NCBI GenBank assembly: GCA_963775235.1
Contig: CAVZHY010000006.1
Span: forward strand, 248,001-312,000
Length of the DNA: 64,000 nucleotides
Reading direction: 5' to 3'
Source: JBBDMC01 sp963775235
GTDB taxonomy: Bacteria > Pseudomonadota > Alphaproteobacteria > Rhizobiales > Kaistiaceae
In this document: positions 9,564 through 19,500 of the stretch, one piece after another
Layout: each line of letters opens with the position of its first letter
How positions within the stretch are numbered: position 1 is the stretch's first letter
Notes under the pieces: model-generated
Database searches by the model: none
Told to the model about the DNA's origin: nothing
The model's input: only the letters and a program-made list of their open reading frames with translations
Made by a program: the position numbers and the translations under genes

Positions 9564-10508
9564 TCACTTCCGGGCATGCCAAGCCTGATTGCTGGAGGCG
9601 CCGGCTGAGGGCATGGGTGGCAAATCCGCGGAGTACCGTTCAATGGTTTCCATGCCGAACGTCTCCGGAAGGATGCACGGATGGCGCGGAAACACCTCGT
9701 CGAACCCTATCCGGCGGGCAAACATGCGCTTGCCGTAACACAGCATATGTTCCGGCGAGGCCATGACGTAGGTCAGCAGCGGCAGCAGGGACGCGTGAAG
9801 CCGTTCGGCCGCCGCCTTGTCCTCTTCGCCGCCCATAGTGAAAAGATCGTAGACCCTCGCCATCACGTCGGCGCAGTCGGGTGCTGGAATGAGGCCGACG
9901 CATCCGAGCCTGAGGCTGCTCGGTAGCTCCAGCCCGCCGCGACCGTTGAAAACGCGAAACGCGCCGCCGGTGTCCTCCATCAGCCGGCGGACGTAGTCGA
10001 TGGGTCCTTCGCCCTTGAGCAGGCACACATTGGGGTGATTACGGTTGAGCGTCTTCAGCGCGCCGGCGGAAAGGACGACGTCGAGGTTGACGGGATTGTT
10101 CTGGATCGCAACCGGCACCGTCGCAGCCTCCGCCACTTTGCCGAAAAACGAGACAAGTTCATTCTCGCGGATGTTCCGGATCGGGGGCGGCTGCAGAATG
10201 ATCCAGTCCGCATTGACCGCCGCGGCAAGCCGCGCTGTCTCGATCTGGCCGTGGACGCTGGTATCGTTGACCGTGACCGCGAGCGGCACCCGCCCTTCCA
10301 GGTCCTCGGCGGTCCATTCGATAACCTGGCGGCGTTCTGCCGTATCGAGCTTGTTGAACTCGGTGACGATTCCGAGGATGGCAATTCCGTGCACGCCGCT
10401 GGACGCGAGTGCGTCAATCTGGCGGCGCATGGCCGTCCGGTCGAGCCGACCGTCCTCGCCACAGAATGCGTAGATCATCGGGTAGATGCCGTGGAAGTCG
10501 GAATTCAT
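9564..10508 (-). CDS. DapA-family (dihydrodipicolinate synthase/aldolase) protein with altered active site
   Basis: Class I aldolase-superfamily TIM barrel, 314 residues. The Schiff-base Lys is present in NVCLLKGEGP near residue 166. Two usual features are changed. The substrate-carboxylate motif GTTGE reads GIVTE, and the position of the catalytic Tyr (YNVP in DapA) reads QNNP. The protein is therefore unlikely to be a standard dihydrodipicolinate synthase or neuraminate lyase. It is the last gene of a minus-strand operon, with AAGGAAAG upstream of the ATG. In context it could act on the 2-oxo-3-deoxy acid made by the upstream dehydratase, but with different chemistry. Compare the intact paralogue at 46819-47730. 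Confidence 0.85.
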   Translation of the reverse strand: MNSDFHGIYPMIYAFCGEDGRLDRTAMRRQIDALASSGVHGIAILGIVTEFNKLDTAERRQVIEWTAEDLEGRVPLAVTVNDTSVHGQIETARLAAAVNADWIILQPPPIRNIRENELVSFFGKVAEAATVPVAIQNNPVNLDVVLSAGALKTLNRNHPNVCLLKGEGPIDYVRRLMEDTGGAFRVFNGRGGLELPSSLRLGCVGLIPAPDCADVMARVYDLFTMGGEEDKAAAERLHASLLPLLTYVMASPEHMLCYGKRMFARRIGFDEVFPRHPCILPETFGMETIERYSADLPPMPSAGASSNQAWHARK

Positions 10509-10547
10509 GGTTCTTTCCTTCTCGGGCGCGGTCGGCGACGCAGCACC

Positions 10548-11552
10548 TCACCCGGTGTAGGCGGTGGCGAGGTGGGCGACGCAGTCGCCGCGCTCCACCC
10601 TTCCCGGGTGCCGCCGGCAGATAACCTGCCCGGCGACCTTGAACGTGCTCGGGACCGGCTCCCGCGCCGGGTTGTCGACGAAATGGACGACGCCGCAGAG
10701 CTGGCCGGCATCGACCTGGTCGCCAAGTTCGGTGACCGGCTCGAACAGGCCGGTTTCGGGCGCCTGCACATAGTAGTCGTGGCCTAGGATCTCGAGATAT
10801 TCGGGCTCGCCCGTCGCAGCATGGCGTGGTTCGGGTTCGGCCATGCCGAGATGGGCGAAGACGCGGCGGATGCCGCGCTCGATGAGCGCTATGCCCTGCC
10901 GGGAGACGCTTCCGCCGCCGCCGAATTCGCCGGAAAGGAACACCATGCCCCTGTTGACACCGAGAACCTGGCCGATGCCTTCGTCCGGGCTGAATTCCCA
11001 GATGAGGGCCCGTGGCGGATCGAACGCCGTGAGGGCCGCCAGAGTCCGCTTGGTGAGATCCGGGTCCTTGCTGCGGCGCATCGCGGCGTAGGGCAGGTAC
11101 GACATGGAGGTTCCGCCGGCGTGGAAGTCGTGGGCGAAATCGGCCATCGGAAACAGGACAGTCGACAGGTAGTGGGCGATTGCCCTTGTCGGTTCCCCGT
11201 CCGGTTCGCCGGGAAATACCCGGTTGAGGTTCAATCCATCGAGGGGCGAGACGCGTGCGCTTGCCAGGGCGGCGGGGAGGTTGACCGCCGGCATGATGAT
11301 GACACGTCCCTGGATAGTGGCAGGATCAAGCTCTCGAATGAGCTTGCAAAGCGCGACCTGACCTTCGTATTCGTCGCCATGGTTGCCGGCCATGAGAAGC
11401 GCAGTCGGCCCGCTCCCATTTTTGAACACGGCTATCGGCAGAGTGATATTGCCGTACCCCGATCTGGTGACCGAATAGGGCAGGTATAGCCAATCGACCT
11501 GCTTGCCGTCGCGCTCATAGTCGATCCGGCTCCAGATGCGCGTGTCGCTCAT
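10548..11552 (-). CDS. AstE/aspartoacylase-superfamily zinc deacylase, DoeB-like pattern
   Basis: Zinc-dependent amidohydrolase that removes acyl groups from amino- or sugar-acid-type substrates, 334 residues. Zinc ligands are in GNHGDEYEG (His and Glu, residues about 58-63) and DFHAGG (His, about residue 142). The segments NLNRVFPGEPDG and the C-terminal beta domain (GLFEPVTELGDQVDAGQ) match the pattern known for N-acetyl-diaminobutyrate deacetylase DoeB and relatives. No other ectoine-degradation gene is nearby, so that substrate is not supported. Start with GGAG upstream at 11552. It sits 25 bases after the dehydratase and 39 bases before the DapA-like gene, in one operon. Confidence 0.86.
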   Translation of the reverse strand: MSDTRIWSRIDYERDGKQVDWLYLPYSVTRSGYGNITLPIAVFKNGSGPTALLMAGNHGDEYEGQVALCKLIRELDPATIQGRVIIMPAVNLPAALASARVSPLDGLNLNRVFPGEPDGEPTRAIAHYLSTVLFPMADFAHDFHAGGTSMSYLPYAAMRRSKDPDLTKRTLAALTAFDPPRALIWEFSPDEGIGQVLGVNRGMVFLSGEFGGGGSVSRQGIALIERGIRRVFAHLGMAEPEPRHAATGEPEYLEILGHDYYVQAPETGLFEPVTELGDQVDAGQLCGVVHFVDNPAREPVPSTFKVAGQVICRRHPGRVERGDCVAHLATAYTG

Positions 11553-11577
11553 TCTTTGCTCCCCAAAGCCGCCTTGT

Positions 11578-12742
11578 TCAGTTGAGCGCGAGCCGCCGTA
11601 ACGCCGCCTCGTCGACCTCTATTCCGAGCCCCGGACCGTCCGGCAAGGTGAACGCCCCGCCCGCACACTGGATCGGCTTGCGGAGAAGGCGGTTGGCTGC
11701 CGCCACCACCACCGGCTGATACTCCACCATCCACACCGCCGGGATTGCGCTCGCCACCTGCAGGGAAGCGGCGATCATCATCGGTGAGGCGATGCCGCAG
11801 TGGAGCGTCACCCTGCGGTTATGGAACGCGGCCAGCGAGATGATCCGCGCGCCCTCGGTGATGCCGCATCGACCGATGTCTGGCTGCACAATGTCGAACG
11901 CATCGCCAGCGATCCAGGGCCAAATCTGCCGACGGGTCCGCTCGGTTTCACCGCCGGCGATCGGCATTCTCAGTTGCGCTGCCAGTTTGGCGTGTCCATC
12001 GACGTCCTCGAAGTCGACAGGAGCCTCGAACCACGCGCAGTCGAGCGCTTCCAGTTTGACGCCCAATTCCAGCGCGTCGATTCGGTCGTACTGCCAGAGC
12101 GCGTCGAGTGCGATCCGCACCTGTGATCCGCCCGCGTCCATCAGCATCCGCACAAGCCGCAGGTCCTCGGCCACGCCAAATCCGGCGAACAGCTTGAAAA
12201 ACGAGAAGCGACGCTCAGCGAAGCCACGCAGGTTGTCTGCTTTCTCGTCGTCCGAGGCGCCGCGGATGCCGGAGACGTAACAGGCGACGCGTTCTTTTCT
12301 GGGACCGCCCAGCAGAAGGTGAATGGGAACGCCGAGCGCCTTCCCCTTGATGTCCCAAAGCGCCATATCGACCGCCGCAACCCCGTCCACCATGAACCCG
12401 CCGGTGTGCCCGCGCAGGGCCATGAGATCGAAAAGCTCGTCGCGAAGCGTGTTGACTGGGAGTGGATCGCGCCCGAGCAGGACGGGAGCCAGGATAGACG
12501 TGACAATCAGTCGCGCTCACCTCCGGTGCGATCGGTGATTGACCTTCGCCCCAGCCGACCAGCCCCGTGTCGGTCTCGAGACGGACCACCATCGTCTCGA
12601 TGTTTTGCGAATAGATGCCGCGCCAGCCCTTCTGTACGACGTACGGCGTCCTGCCGCCCTCGACCCCGCCGTGCCCTCCGAAACTGTCGCCTTCCGCAAA
12701 CTTCAGCACCAACGCTTCCACCTTGACGATCTTCAACGACAT
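11578..12742 (-). CDS. Enolase-superfamily acid dehydratase/racemase (mandelate racemase group), one frame break
   Basis: The gene starts at the ATG at 12742 (MSLKIVKVEALVLKF) and overlaps the upstream dehydrogenase by 10 bases. One extra base at about 12508 breaks the frame after APEVSAT; removing it gives IVTSILAPVLLG and joins the rest. Metal ligands fit RIALDAL (Asp), WFEAP (Glu) and AGGE (Glu). A His-Asp pair of the mandelate racemase type is suggested by VQPDIGR and TLHCG. Enzymes with this layout often dehydrate sugar acids to 2-oxo-3-deoxy acids; racemisation is the alternative. About 387 residues when repaired. Substrate unknown. Confidence 0.85.
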
Positions 12743-13647
12743 AGCTCCTGGTCGATCGACTCCACCATCGCCCGTCCCATCGCAATTCTGGTCTCGCGGG
12801 CAGCGCTGGCTATGTGCGGAAGCAACACCACCCGCTCGTCGGAGATCAGCGCCACCGGGACAGAGGGCTCGTGCTCGAAAACGTCGAGACCGGCGCCGGC
12901 GATCCTCCCAGCCGCCAGCGCGTCCACCAACGCGGCCTCGTCTACGACGCTTCCCCGTGCGATATTGATAAGCCACCCGTTCTCGCCAAGGGCCTTGAGT
13001 ACAGCCCGGTCCACCAGATGGCGCGTTGCTGGGCCACCGGGGCAGGCCACGACGAGTACGTCGGCCCAATCTGCAAGTGCCGCCGCGGACGAGAAATATG
13101 GATAGCCGAGGCCGGCTTTTTCCCGCGATGCGGTATATCCGACGATCATGCCGAAGGCCGTGGCGCGCAGCGCGACTTCGGTGCCGATATTGCCCAATCC
13201 GATCACGCCGAGCTTGCGACCGCGAATCGTGTGACCGAGCGGAAAGGCCTCCTTCGGCCATCGTCCGGCGCGCACAAAGCGGTCAGCTTCGCATAACCGT
13301 CGTGTGACGTTCAGCGTGAGCGCGATGGCGATGTCCGCCACCTCGGCCGCCAGGATTTTCGACGTGCCGGTCACGCGGATACCACGCCGTTTGGCGGCTG
13401 CCACGTCTATGTTGTCCAAGCCGGCGCCTTGGCAGGCCACGATCCGCAGGGCAGGGAGTTGTTCGAAAAGGTCGTCACCGATGATGGCAACTGCGGTGGT
13501 CGCAATACCTCGAATGCGGGGACCAGTTTGAGCAAAAAACGCGTGTCGTTCAGCCGTCTGGGGCAGCCGATGCACCTTGAAGTGCTCGTGTAAGAAGCCG
13601 TCAATCTCCGGCATGAACGGAGTCATTTGAAGGATTTCAGGCTTCAT
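12733..13647 (-). CDS. D-isomer-specific 2-hydroxyacid dehydrogenase
   Basis: NAD(P)-dependent reduction of a 2-oxoacid or oxidation of a D-2-hydroxyacid, about 304 residues from the ATG at 13647 (MKPEILQMTPF). The Rossmann motif is GVIGLGNIG. The catalytic Arg lies in INIARGSVVDEAAL, the Glu in GLDVFEHEP and the His in LLPHIASA. All three catalytic residues are present. It is first in the minus-strand operon with the dehydratase, deacylase and DapA-like gene, so it probably acts on an intermediate of that pathway. An upstream in-frame extension to 13683 is open but less likely to be translated. Confidence 0.9.
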   Translation of the reverse strand: MKPEILQMTPFMPEIDGFLHEHFKVHRLPQTAERHAFFAQTGPRIRGIATTAVAIIGDDLFEQLPALRIVACQGAGLDNIDVAAAKRRGIRVTGTSKILAAEVADIAIALTLNVTRRLCEADRFVRAGRWPKEAFPLGHTIRGRKLGVIGLGNIGTEVALRATAFGMIVGYTASREKAGLGYPYFSSAAALADWADVLVVACPGGPATRHLVDRAVLKALGENGWLINIARGSVVDEAALVDALAAGRIAGAGLDVFEHEPSVPVALISDERVVLLPHIASAARETRIAMGRAMVESIDQELCR

Positions 13648-14109
13648 GACCTGGCCCCGCTTGTGGCGCATCTCCGATACCAACGACCGGAAGCGTTCCG
13701 TTGCAAATGCGGGTGTCCGCTACCCGACAAATTCTTTGACGTGGCTGGCATAGCGAACCAATCAGGGAAGGGAAATGCCGTGAATGGCAGACGTCCTCGG
13801 GCGGTGAACGAACCAGGCAAGCCAGAACCATTCACGTTTCGGCGCACACAGCGTGGGGTCGCGCGCCGATTGAAATCGATGTGCGAAGTGCGCGGCGCAA
13901 CCGCCGGTTCCGGATCAATGTTGCTCGCCCGTTATGCCCGCCTGGACTATCAATACGTCATCGTGGGCCGTGAAACCACATGCGTCCATGGGCGTTCCGC
14001 AAAAGCAATCGCTGCCGCATCCGCACCAACCCGCCGCCGGCCTCGGTCGTCCGTACGACCGTCGCCGAAATGGCGGCCGAAGCCGGTTCTGCGCTCGTTT
14101 TGGAAAAAT
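13648..14109. other. Intergenic stretch of about 460 bases, nothing recognised
   Basis: Between the dehydrogenase operon start and tRNA-Asn. Short open frames occur on both strands, but none has a plausible start site or recognisable protein pattern. The promoter of the minus-strand operon should lie here, yet no copy of the GTATACGA motif was seen. Possibly a remnant of older sequence next to the tRNA. Confidence 0.6.
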
Positions 14110-14185
14110 TGGCTCCCCGGGCCGGACTCGAACCAGCGACCCAGCGGTTAACAGCCGCTTGCTCTACCAACTGAGCTACCGGGGA
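14110..14185 (-). tRNA. tRNA-Asn (GTT)
   Basis: 76 bases including encoded CCA. The acceptor 5' strand TCCCCGG pairs with CCGGGGA on the 3' side. D arm, anticodon stem GCGGC with loop TGTTAAC-type and anticodon GTT, and the T loop TTCGAGT are all present. It marks the boundary between the catabolic region and the cobalamin region. Confidence 0.96.
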
Positions 14186-14365
14186 ACAACGCCTTCAGCG
14201 GGCGGTTGCCTATAGCAAAGGCGCGCCGGCTTGCAAAGGGAACCCTGAAGCGGTCACGCCATTGACAGGCGGGATTGGTATTCCCGTCGGACGCATCCCA
14301 TCTTTCCGTCGGCAACGTGAGGGACGAGGGTTGGCCAAGGTCCGTTTCGGCATAAGTCAATCGAA

Positions 14366-14631
14366 TTGCCGCGCAACCGCGCCGCGCGCATCGCGATCGG
14401 CGGCGGGCTGGTGGTTGCTGGGCATTTTTGGACTTCCTGCCGATTCTCGGCTTCTGGATGGTCCCGCTCGGCCTGCTCGTCCTGTCCGCCGACGTGCCCC
14501 AGATCCGTCGGGTCAACCGGCGCTTGACGGTCAAGCTGCGCGGCTGGTGGACCGGCCGCAAGAGCAAGGAAGAGCGGAAGGCCGCCCGCACGCGCCAGTC
14601 GTCCGTCGGTCCCGCGGACGGGACTGGATAA
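14366..14631 (+). CDS. Small hypothetical membrane protein, frame broken
   Basis: The first part reads LPRNRAARIAIGGGLVVAG in one frame and the second FLPILGFWMVPLGLLVLSAD followed by a basic tail in another, ending at 14631. Dropping two bases at about 14414-14422 gives one continuous protein with a hydrophobic hairpin. The GFWMVPLGLLVL pattern recurs in short uncharacterised alphaproteobacterial proteins. The start codon is uncertain; a TTG at 14366 is only a placeholder. Function unknown. Confidence 0.5.
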
Positions 14632-14689
14632 ACCCCGCCTGGCGCTTGCGCGACCCGCGTCTCTTCCCATAAGTTCGCGAATTGCGTCG

Positions 14690-14875
14690 GTTCCTTCGGG
14701 TTGCGAAAGCGCTCCGAGGGTGAAACGGGAATGCGGTGAGGAGAAGGGTTCGACCCACCAAATCCGCAGCTGCCCCCGCAACTGTAAGCGGCAAGCCGGC
14801 CCGCACATGCCACTGGGAAACCGGGAAGGCGCGGGCGATCAGGCGACAAGCCGCGAGCCAGGAGACCGGCCGGCG
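14690..14875 (+). ncRNA. Cobalamin (B12) riboswitch
   Basis: All core blocks are in order: GGTGAAACGGGAATGCGGTG at about 14718-14738, the box TCCGCAGCTGCCCCCGCAAC at 14763-14782 with ACTGTAAG after it, GCCACTG at 14809, GGGAAGGC at 14823 and GAGCCAGGAGACC near 14854-14867. It senses adenosylcobalamin-type ligands and lies 110 bases upstream of cobP, so it should shut down the cob operon when B12 is plentiful. Confidence 0.95.
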
Positions 14876-14924
14876 CGTCATATCAACCCTGCCGTCGGTG
14901 GGACGGAAAAGGAGACGCGACCCC

Positions 14925-14984
14925 ATGGCCACCCTTGTGTCGAGCCGCCCGCATTCGCGCGTGCGCATGCCGCGAAGCGTATGA
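14925..14984 (+). CDS. Possible 19-residue leader peptide between riboswitch and cobP
   Basis: An ATG 50 bases after the riboswitch, preceded by AAAAGGAGACG, opens a 19-codon frame (MATLVSSRPHSRVRMPRSV). Its TGA ends one base before the cobP ATG. The ribosome-binding site is stronger here than in front of cobP itself. It may couple cobP translation to the expression platform. It could also be the start of a longer CobP if a base is missing. Confidence 0.4.
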   Translation: MATLVSSRPHSRVRMPRSV

Positions 14985-14985
14985 G

Positions 14986-15526
14986 ATGGCGGCGTTCCCT
15001 CCGACGCTGGTGATCGGCGGCCAGAAGTCCGGCAAGAGCCGTTACGCCGAGCAGCTTGCCGCCGCGAGCGGGCTCAGGCCTGTCTATCTCGCCACCGCGA
15101 CGGCCGGTGACGCCGAGATGGCGGCGCGGGTTGCCGATCACCGGGCGCGACGCGGCAACGCCTGGCATGTCATCGAGGAGCCGATTGCGCTTGCCGAGCA
15201 CTCTGGACGGGGTCGCGAAGCCGGACGCACTGGTGCTGGTGGAGTGCCTGACGCTCTGGCTGTCCAACGTGATCGGAGCCGGCCGGCCGGCCGAGCAGGA
15301 GATCGACTGCCTGATCGCCGTGCTCGGCCGTCTCAACGGCCCCGCGGTCGTGGTCTCCAACGAAGTCGGGTCAGGAATCGTGCCGGAGAACGCGCTCGCC
15401 CGTCGCTACGCCGACCATCTCGGTGTGCTGAACCAGCGGGTGGCTGCGGTTGCCGGTCAGGTCGTGCTGGTCACCGCCGGCCTGCCGCTCACCCTCAAGG
15501 GCGGACCGATGGGAGTGGCGGCATGA
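14986..15526 (+). CDS. cobP: Adenosylcobinamide kinase/guanylyltransferase, one frame break
   Basis: Bifunctional CobP/CobU enzyme that phosphorylates adenosylcobinamide and attaches GMP on the way to the nucleotide loop of B12. The P-loop GGQKSGKSRYAE lies at the N-terminus, followed by ATATAGDAEMAARVADHRARR. The motifs LVLVECLTLWLSN and VVVSNEVGSGIVPENALARR are in a second frame. The change occurs at about 15199-15204 and one surplus base explains it. The stop overlaps the cobW start by 4 bases (ATGA). About 179 residues when repaired, normal for the family. First gene of the operon behind the riboswitch. Confidence 0.9.
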
Positions 15527-16543
15527 TCGGGCAACGCATCCCGGCGACCATCGTCACCGGCTTCCTCGGTTCCGGCAAGACCACGCTCATCCGCAACCTG
15601 ATCGCAACTTCGCGCGGGCGACGCATCGCCGTGATCGTCAATGAGTTCGGCGACCTCGGCTTCGATGGCGGGCTCATCGGCGACTGCGGCGAGGCCGATT
15701 GCCGGCCGGACCAGATCGTGGAGCTCACCAACGGCTGCATCTGCTGCACCGTCGCCGACGAATTCCTGCCGACGATGGAAGCGCTGATCGCGCGCGAGCC
15801 GGCCCCCGACTACATTGTCATCGAGACATCGGGACTGGCGTTGCCGCAGCCGCTGGTGCGGGCGTTTTCCTGGCCGGGCGTGCGCCATCGCGTCACGGTC
15901 GACGGCGTGGTGACGGTCGTCGACGCCGAGGCGGTGGCTGCGGGGCGTTTCGCCCCGGACCCCGACGCGACGAAAGCGCAACTCGCCGCCGACCCGGCGG
16001 TCGACCACGACGACCCGATCGAGGAGCTGTTCGAGGACCAGTTGCGCTGCGCCGATCTGGTCGTGGTCAGCAAGGCCGACCTCGTTCCCGCCGCGAGGCT
16101 CGCCGAGGCCGATATGGCGGTGCGGCGCGAGGCGCGCGCCGGCACCGGTATCGTTCATCATCACGGCGACGGCATTCCGGCGTCGGTGCTGCTCGGTCTC
16201 GCCGCGTCTGCGGAGACGGATATGCGCGGCCGCGAAAGCCATCATGAGCTCGAAGGCGAAGAGCATGACCACGACGACTTCGTGAGCTTCGTCGTGAGGC
16301 CGCCGCATGCTGCCTCGCTCGACGATCTGCGCCGGCGCATAGCCGGAGCGCTGGCGCTCCCCGGCGTGTTGCGCATCAAGGGCCACGCCGCCATTGCCGG
16401 CAAGGCGGCGCCGGCGGTGGTGCAGGCGGTCGGCCACCGCGTCGAGGCCTGGTTCGCGTCGCGATCCGGCGACAACCGGGCTGGTGGTGATCGGCCTCCG
16501 CAATATGGACCAGCCCGGGATCGCCGCTGCGCTTGGCGGATAG
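15523..16543 (+). CDS. cobW: CobW GTP-binding metallochaperone, frame break near the C-terminus
   Basis: G3E-family P-loop GTPase associated with cobalt delivery to the aerobic cobaltochelatase. Walker A is FLGSGKTTL near residue 15, the metal-binding CICC motif lies in ELTNGCICCTVAD, and the GTP-specificity motif is SKADL. A His/Asp/Glu-rich stretch (HHELEGEEHDHDD) lies near residue 240, then the CobW C-terminal domain. Near 16474 one extra A breaks the frame; without it the protein ends GLVVIGLRNMDQPGIAAALGG at 16543, ten bases before cobN. Direct placement before cobN fits its proposed role as chaperone for that enzyme. Confidence 0.92.
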
Positions 16544-16552
16544 GGATAGGGA

Positions 16553-19500
16553 ATGCACCTGCTCGCCGGCGACGTTCGCGCGATCGACGACGGCGACACC
16601 GCCGTCGATCTCGACCAGCCACCAGGTGACATCGTCATCCTGTCGTCGGCGGACAGCGAACTGGTGGCGCTCGGCGAAGCTGCAAGCGAACGCGGAAATG
16701 ATGCGCCGAGCGTGCGCCTAGCCAACGTCACCCGCCTCGGCCATCCGATGTCCGTCGACCTTTACCTCGACAAGACGGCCCGCCGCGCCTCGCTCGTCGT
16801 CGTCCGCGCCATGGGGGGCGCCGGCTACTGGCCTTACGGGCTGGAGCAACTGAGGGCGCTGGCACGCGGCGGCGGGCCGCGCGTTGCCGTCGTGCCCGGC
16901 GAGGATCGGTGGGACGAAAGCCTGGAGGCTTACGCGACCGTGCCTGCGGAGGATTGCCGGCGGCTCTGGCGCTACCTCGTGGAGGGCGGCGCGGAGAATT
17001 GCCGGCGCGCGCTCGCCTGGTGCGACCATCGGCTGGGGCGCGGGCCGGCGCCAGCCCCGCCGCTGGTGCTGCCGCGCGCCGGCTGCTACCGGCCGGGCGA
17101 GGGGGCGGTCGGCCTTGATGATGCGTTCGCGGGTCTCGATCCGGCCCGGCCGACGGCCGCGGTCGTCTTCTACCGCGCGCTCGTTCACGGGGATTCCACC
17201 GCGCCGATCGATGCCCTCGTCGCCGCGCTGGCAGAGGAAGGGATTGGCGTGCTGCCGATCTTCGTCGCCAGTCTCAAGGACCGGGAGTCGGAAGCGTTCC
17301 TCGACCAGGCCTTCGCCCGCGCGGCCCCGGCGATCGTGCTCAACACGACCGCGTTTGCAGTGTCACGCGTCGGCGTCGCGCATGGGGAGACGGTCCTGGA
17401 CAGGCCCGGCCGCCCTGTGCTGCAGGTGGTGCTGGCCGGGTCGAGCGAGGAGGCCTGGCGGGAGAGCCCGCGCGGCCTCGGCCCGCGCGACCTGACGATG
17501 AACGTGGTGCTGCCCGAAGTCGATGGCCGTCTGATCACCCGCGCCGTCTCCTTCAAGGCGGCGTTGCCGCCCGGCCGCGACGGTCTCAGTCGCGGCACGA
17601 CCTACCGGCCGCTGGGCGACCGCATCCGGTTCGTTGCGCGGCAGGCAGCAGCGTGGGTCCAGCTCGCGTCGAAGGCCCCGAGCGAGCGGTGGGTGGCGAT
17701 CGTGCTTTCCAACTATCCCGACCGCGACGGCCGGATCGCCAACGGCGTTGGCCTCGACACGCCGGAAAGCGCAGTCCGGCTCGCCGCGGCAATGGCGGCT
17801 GCCGGGTACGACGTCGATGGGTTTCCCGAGACCGGCGCCGCGCTGATGGCGCGGCTGCTCGCGGGGCAGACGAACGCGCGACCGGCTGCAAACACGACGC
17901 CAAACCTCCCCCTTGCGGAGGTCGAAATCGGCAGGCCACAGCGAAGACGATTTCAGGAGCGGGTCAAAGTCGCCAGGGGATTCACCCCCTCCCGAATTCG
18001 CTGGCGCCTTCGGCTCCGCGAATCCGACCTTCCCGCAAAAGGGAGGTTCGGAGTCTCATTCTGTGCCGTCGAGCCGTTCCTCTCCCCTTGTGGGAAAGGG
18101 CTTCGCGCCTTGGGAGCGAAGCGAGCTGGCCACGAAGGGTGAGGGGGCTGCAGCTGAGCAGATCACCCTTTGCCTCGCCGACTACCACGCCTTCTTCGAC
18201 GCCCTCCCGGCGACCGCGCGCGACGCACTGATCGCGCGATGGGGCGAGCCCGAAGACGACCCGTTCTTCGATGGTGAAGGATTCCGCCTTGCCGTCCACC
18301 GCTTCGGCAACGTCGTCGTCGGCATCCAGCCGGCGCGGGGCTACGGCATCGACCCCAAGGCGACCTACCACGATCCCGACCTGGTGCCGCCGCACCACTA
18401 CCTCGCGTTCTATGCGTGGCTGCGGCGAAGCTTCGCCGCCGACGCGATCGTGCACCTCGGCAAGCACGGCAACCTCGAGTGGCTGCCGGGAAAGGCGCTC
18501 GGTCTGTCTGAAACCTGCTGGCCCGAGGTGGCGCTGGGCCCGACGCCGCTGATCTATCCGTTCATCGTCAACGACCCGGGCGAGGGCAGCTCAGGCCAAG
18601 CGGCGCGCAAGCGCGGTCATCGTCGACCACCTGATGCCGGCGATGACGCGCGCCGACATCCATGGGCCCCTGGCCGAACTGGAGACGCTGATCGACGAGT
18701 ACTATCTCGCCGCCGGCGTCGACCGGCGTCGGCGAGACTTCCTCGAGAAGGAAATTCTGGCGACGGCCGCGCGCCACGGGCATCGACCGCGACCTCGGGC
18801 TGGTGCGCGATGACAGCGGTCGCGCGATGCGCACGCTCGACGCGCACCTGTGCGAACTGAAGGAGATGCAGATTCGCGACGGTCTCCACGTGCTCGGTGC
18901 CTCGCCGGTGGAGCGCCAGCGCATCGACACGCTCATCGCCATCGCCCGGGTGCCGCGCTCCGGTGGGCGGCCGGCCGACGCCTCGCTCCACCGCGCCATC
19001 GCCGACGACATCGGCCTCGCATTCGACCCGCTCGACTGCGATTTCGCGGCGCCGTGGACCGGCCCGCGCCCGGAGCCTTTGGCAGCAGTCTCCGAGGCGC
19101 CGTGGCGGACAGCCGGCGACACGGTGGAGCGGATGGAAATGCTGGCAGCGGCGTTGGTGGAAGGGTTTTTGAGCAAACAATCCCACACTTTGTCATCCTC
19201 CGGCTTGACCGGAGGATCGGCGGCGGCAACTCCCTTCATTGAGGGGATGGATAGCGGCCAGCGATCCTCCGCTCTCGCGGAGGATGACAGGGGAGTGGGA
19301 ACGCGCACCTCCGCCGTCCTCGACTGGATCGCCAACGAGCTCGCCCCCGCGCTGGATCGATCCGGCGACGAGGAGATCGCGGCGGTGATCACCGCCCTCG
19401 ACGGTCGGTTCGTGCCGCCGGGGCCGTCGGGGGCGCCGACGCGCGGGCGGCCGGACGTGCTGCCGACCGGGCGCAACTTCTATTCCGTCGACGTGCGCGC

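Noticed and set aside
10548..11552. Ectoine degradation cluster based on the DoeB-like deacylase
   Set aside because: No ectoine hydrolase, DoeC/DoeD or ectoine transporter gene is nearby; the superfamily pattern alone does not define the substrate.
13648..14185. Integrated element using tRNA-Asn as attachment site
   Set aside because: No integrase and no direct repeat of the tRNA 3' end were seen near either side.
14262..14672. 136-codon frame covering the small membrane protein region
   Set aside because: Another frame pair encodes the recognisable GFWMVPLGLLVL protein; this one translates to an Arg/Pro-rich shadow.
17903..19289. CRISPR array among the repeats
   Set aside because: The repeats are single palindromic elements of different families, not regularly spaced direct repeats, and no cas gene is present.
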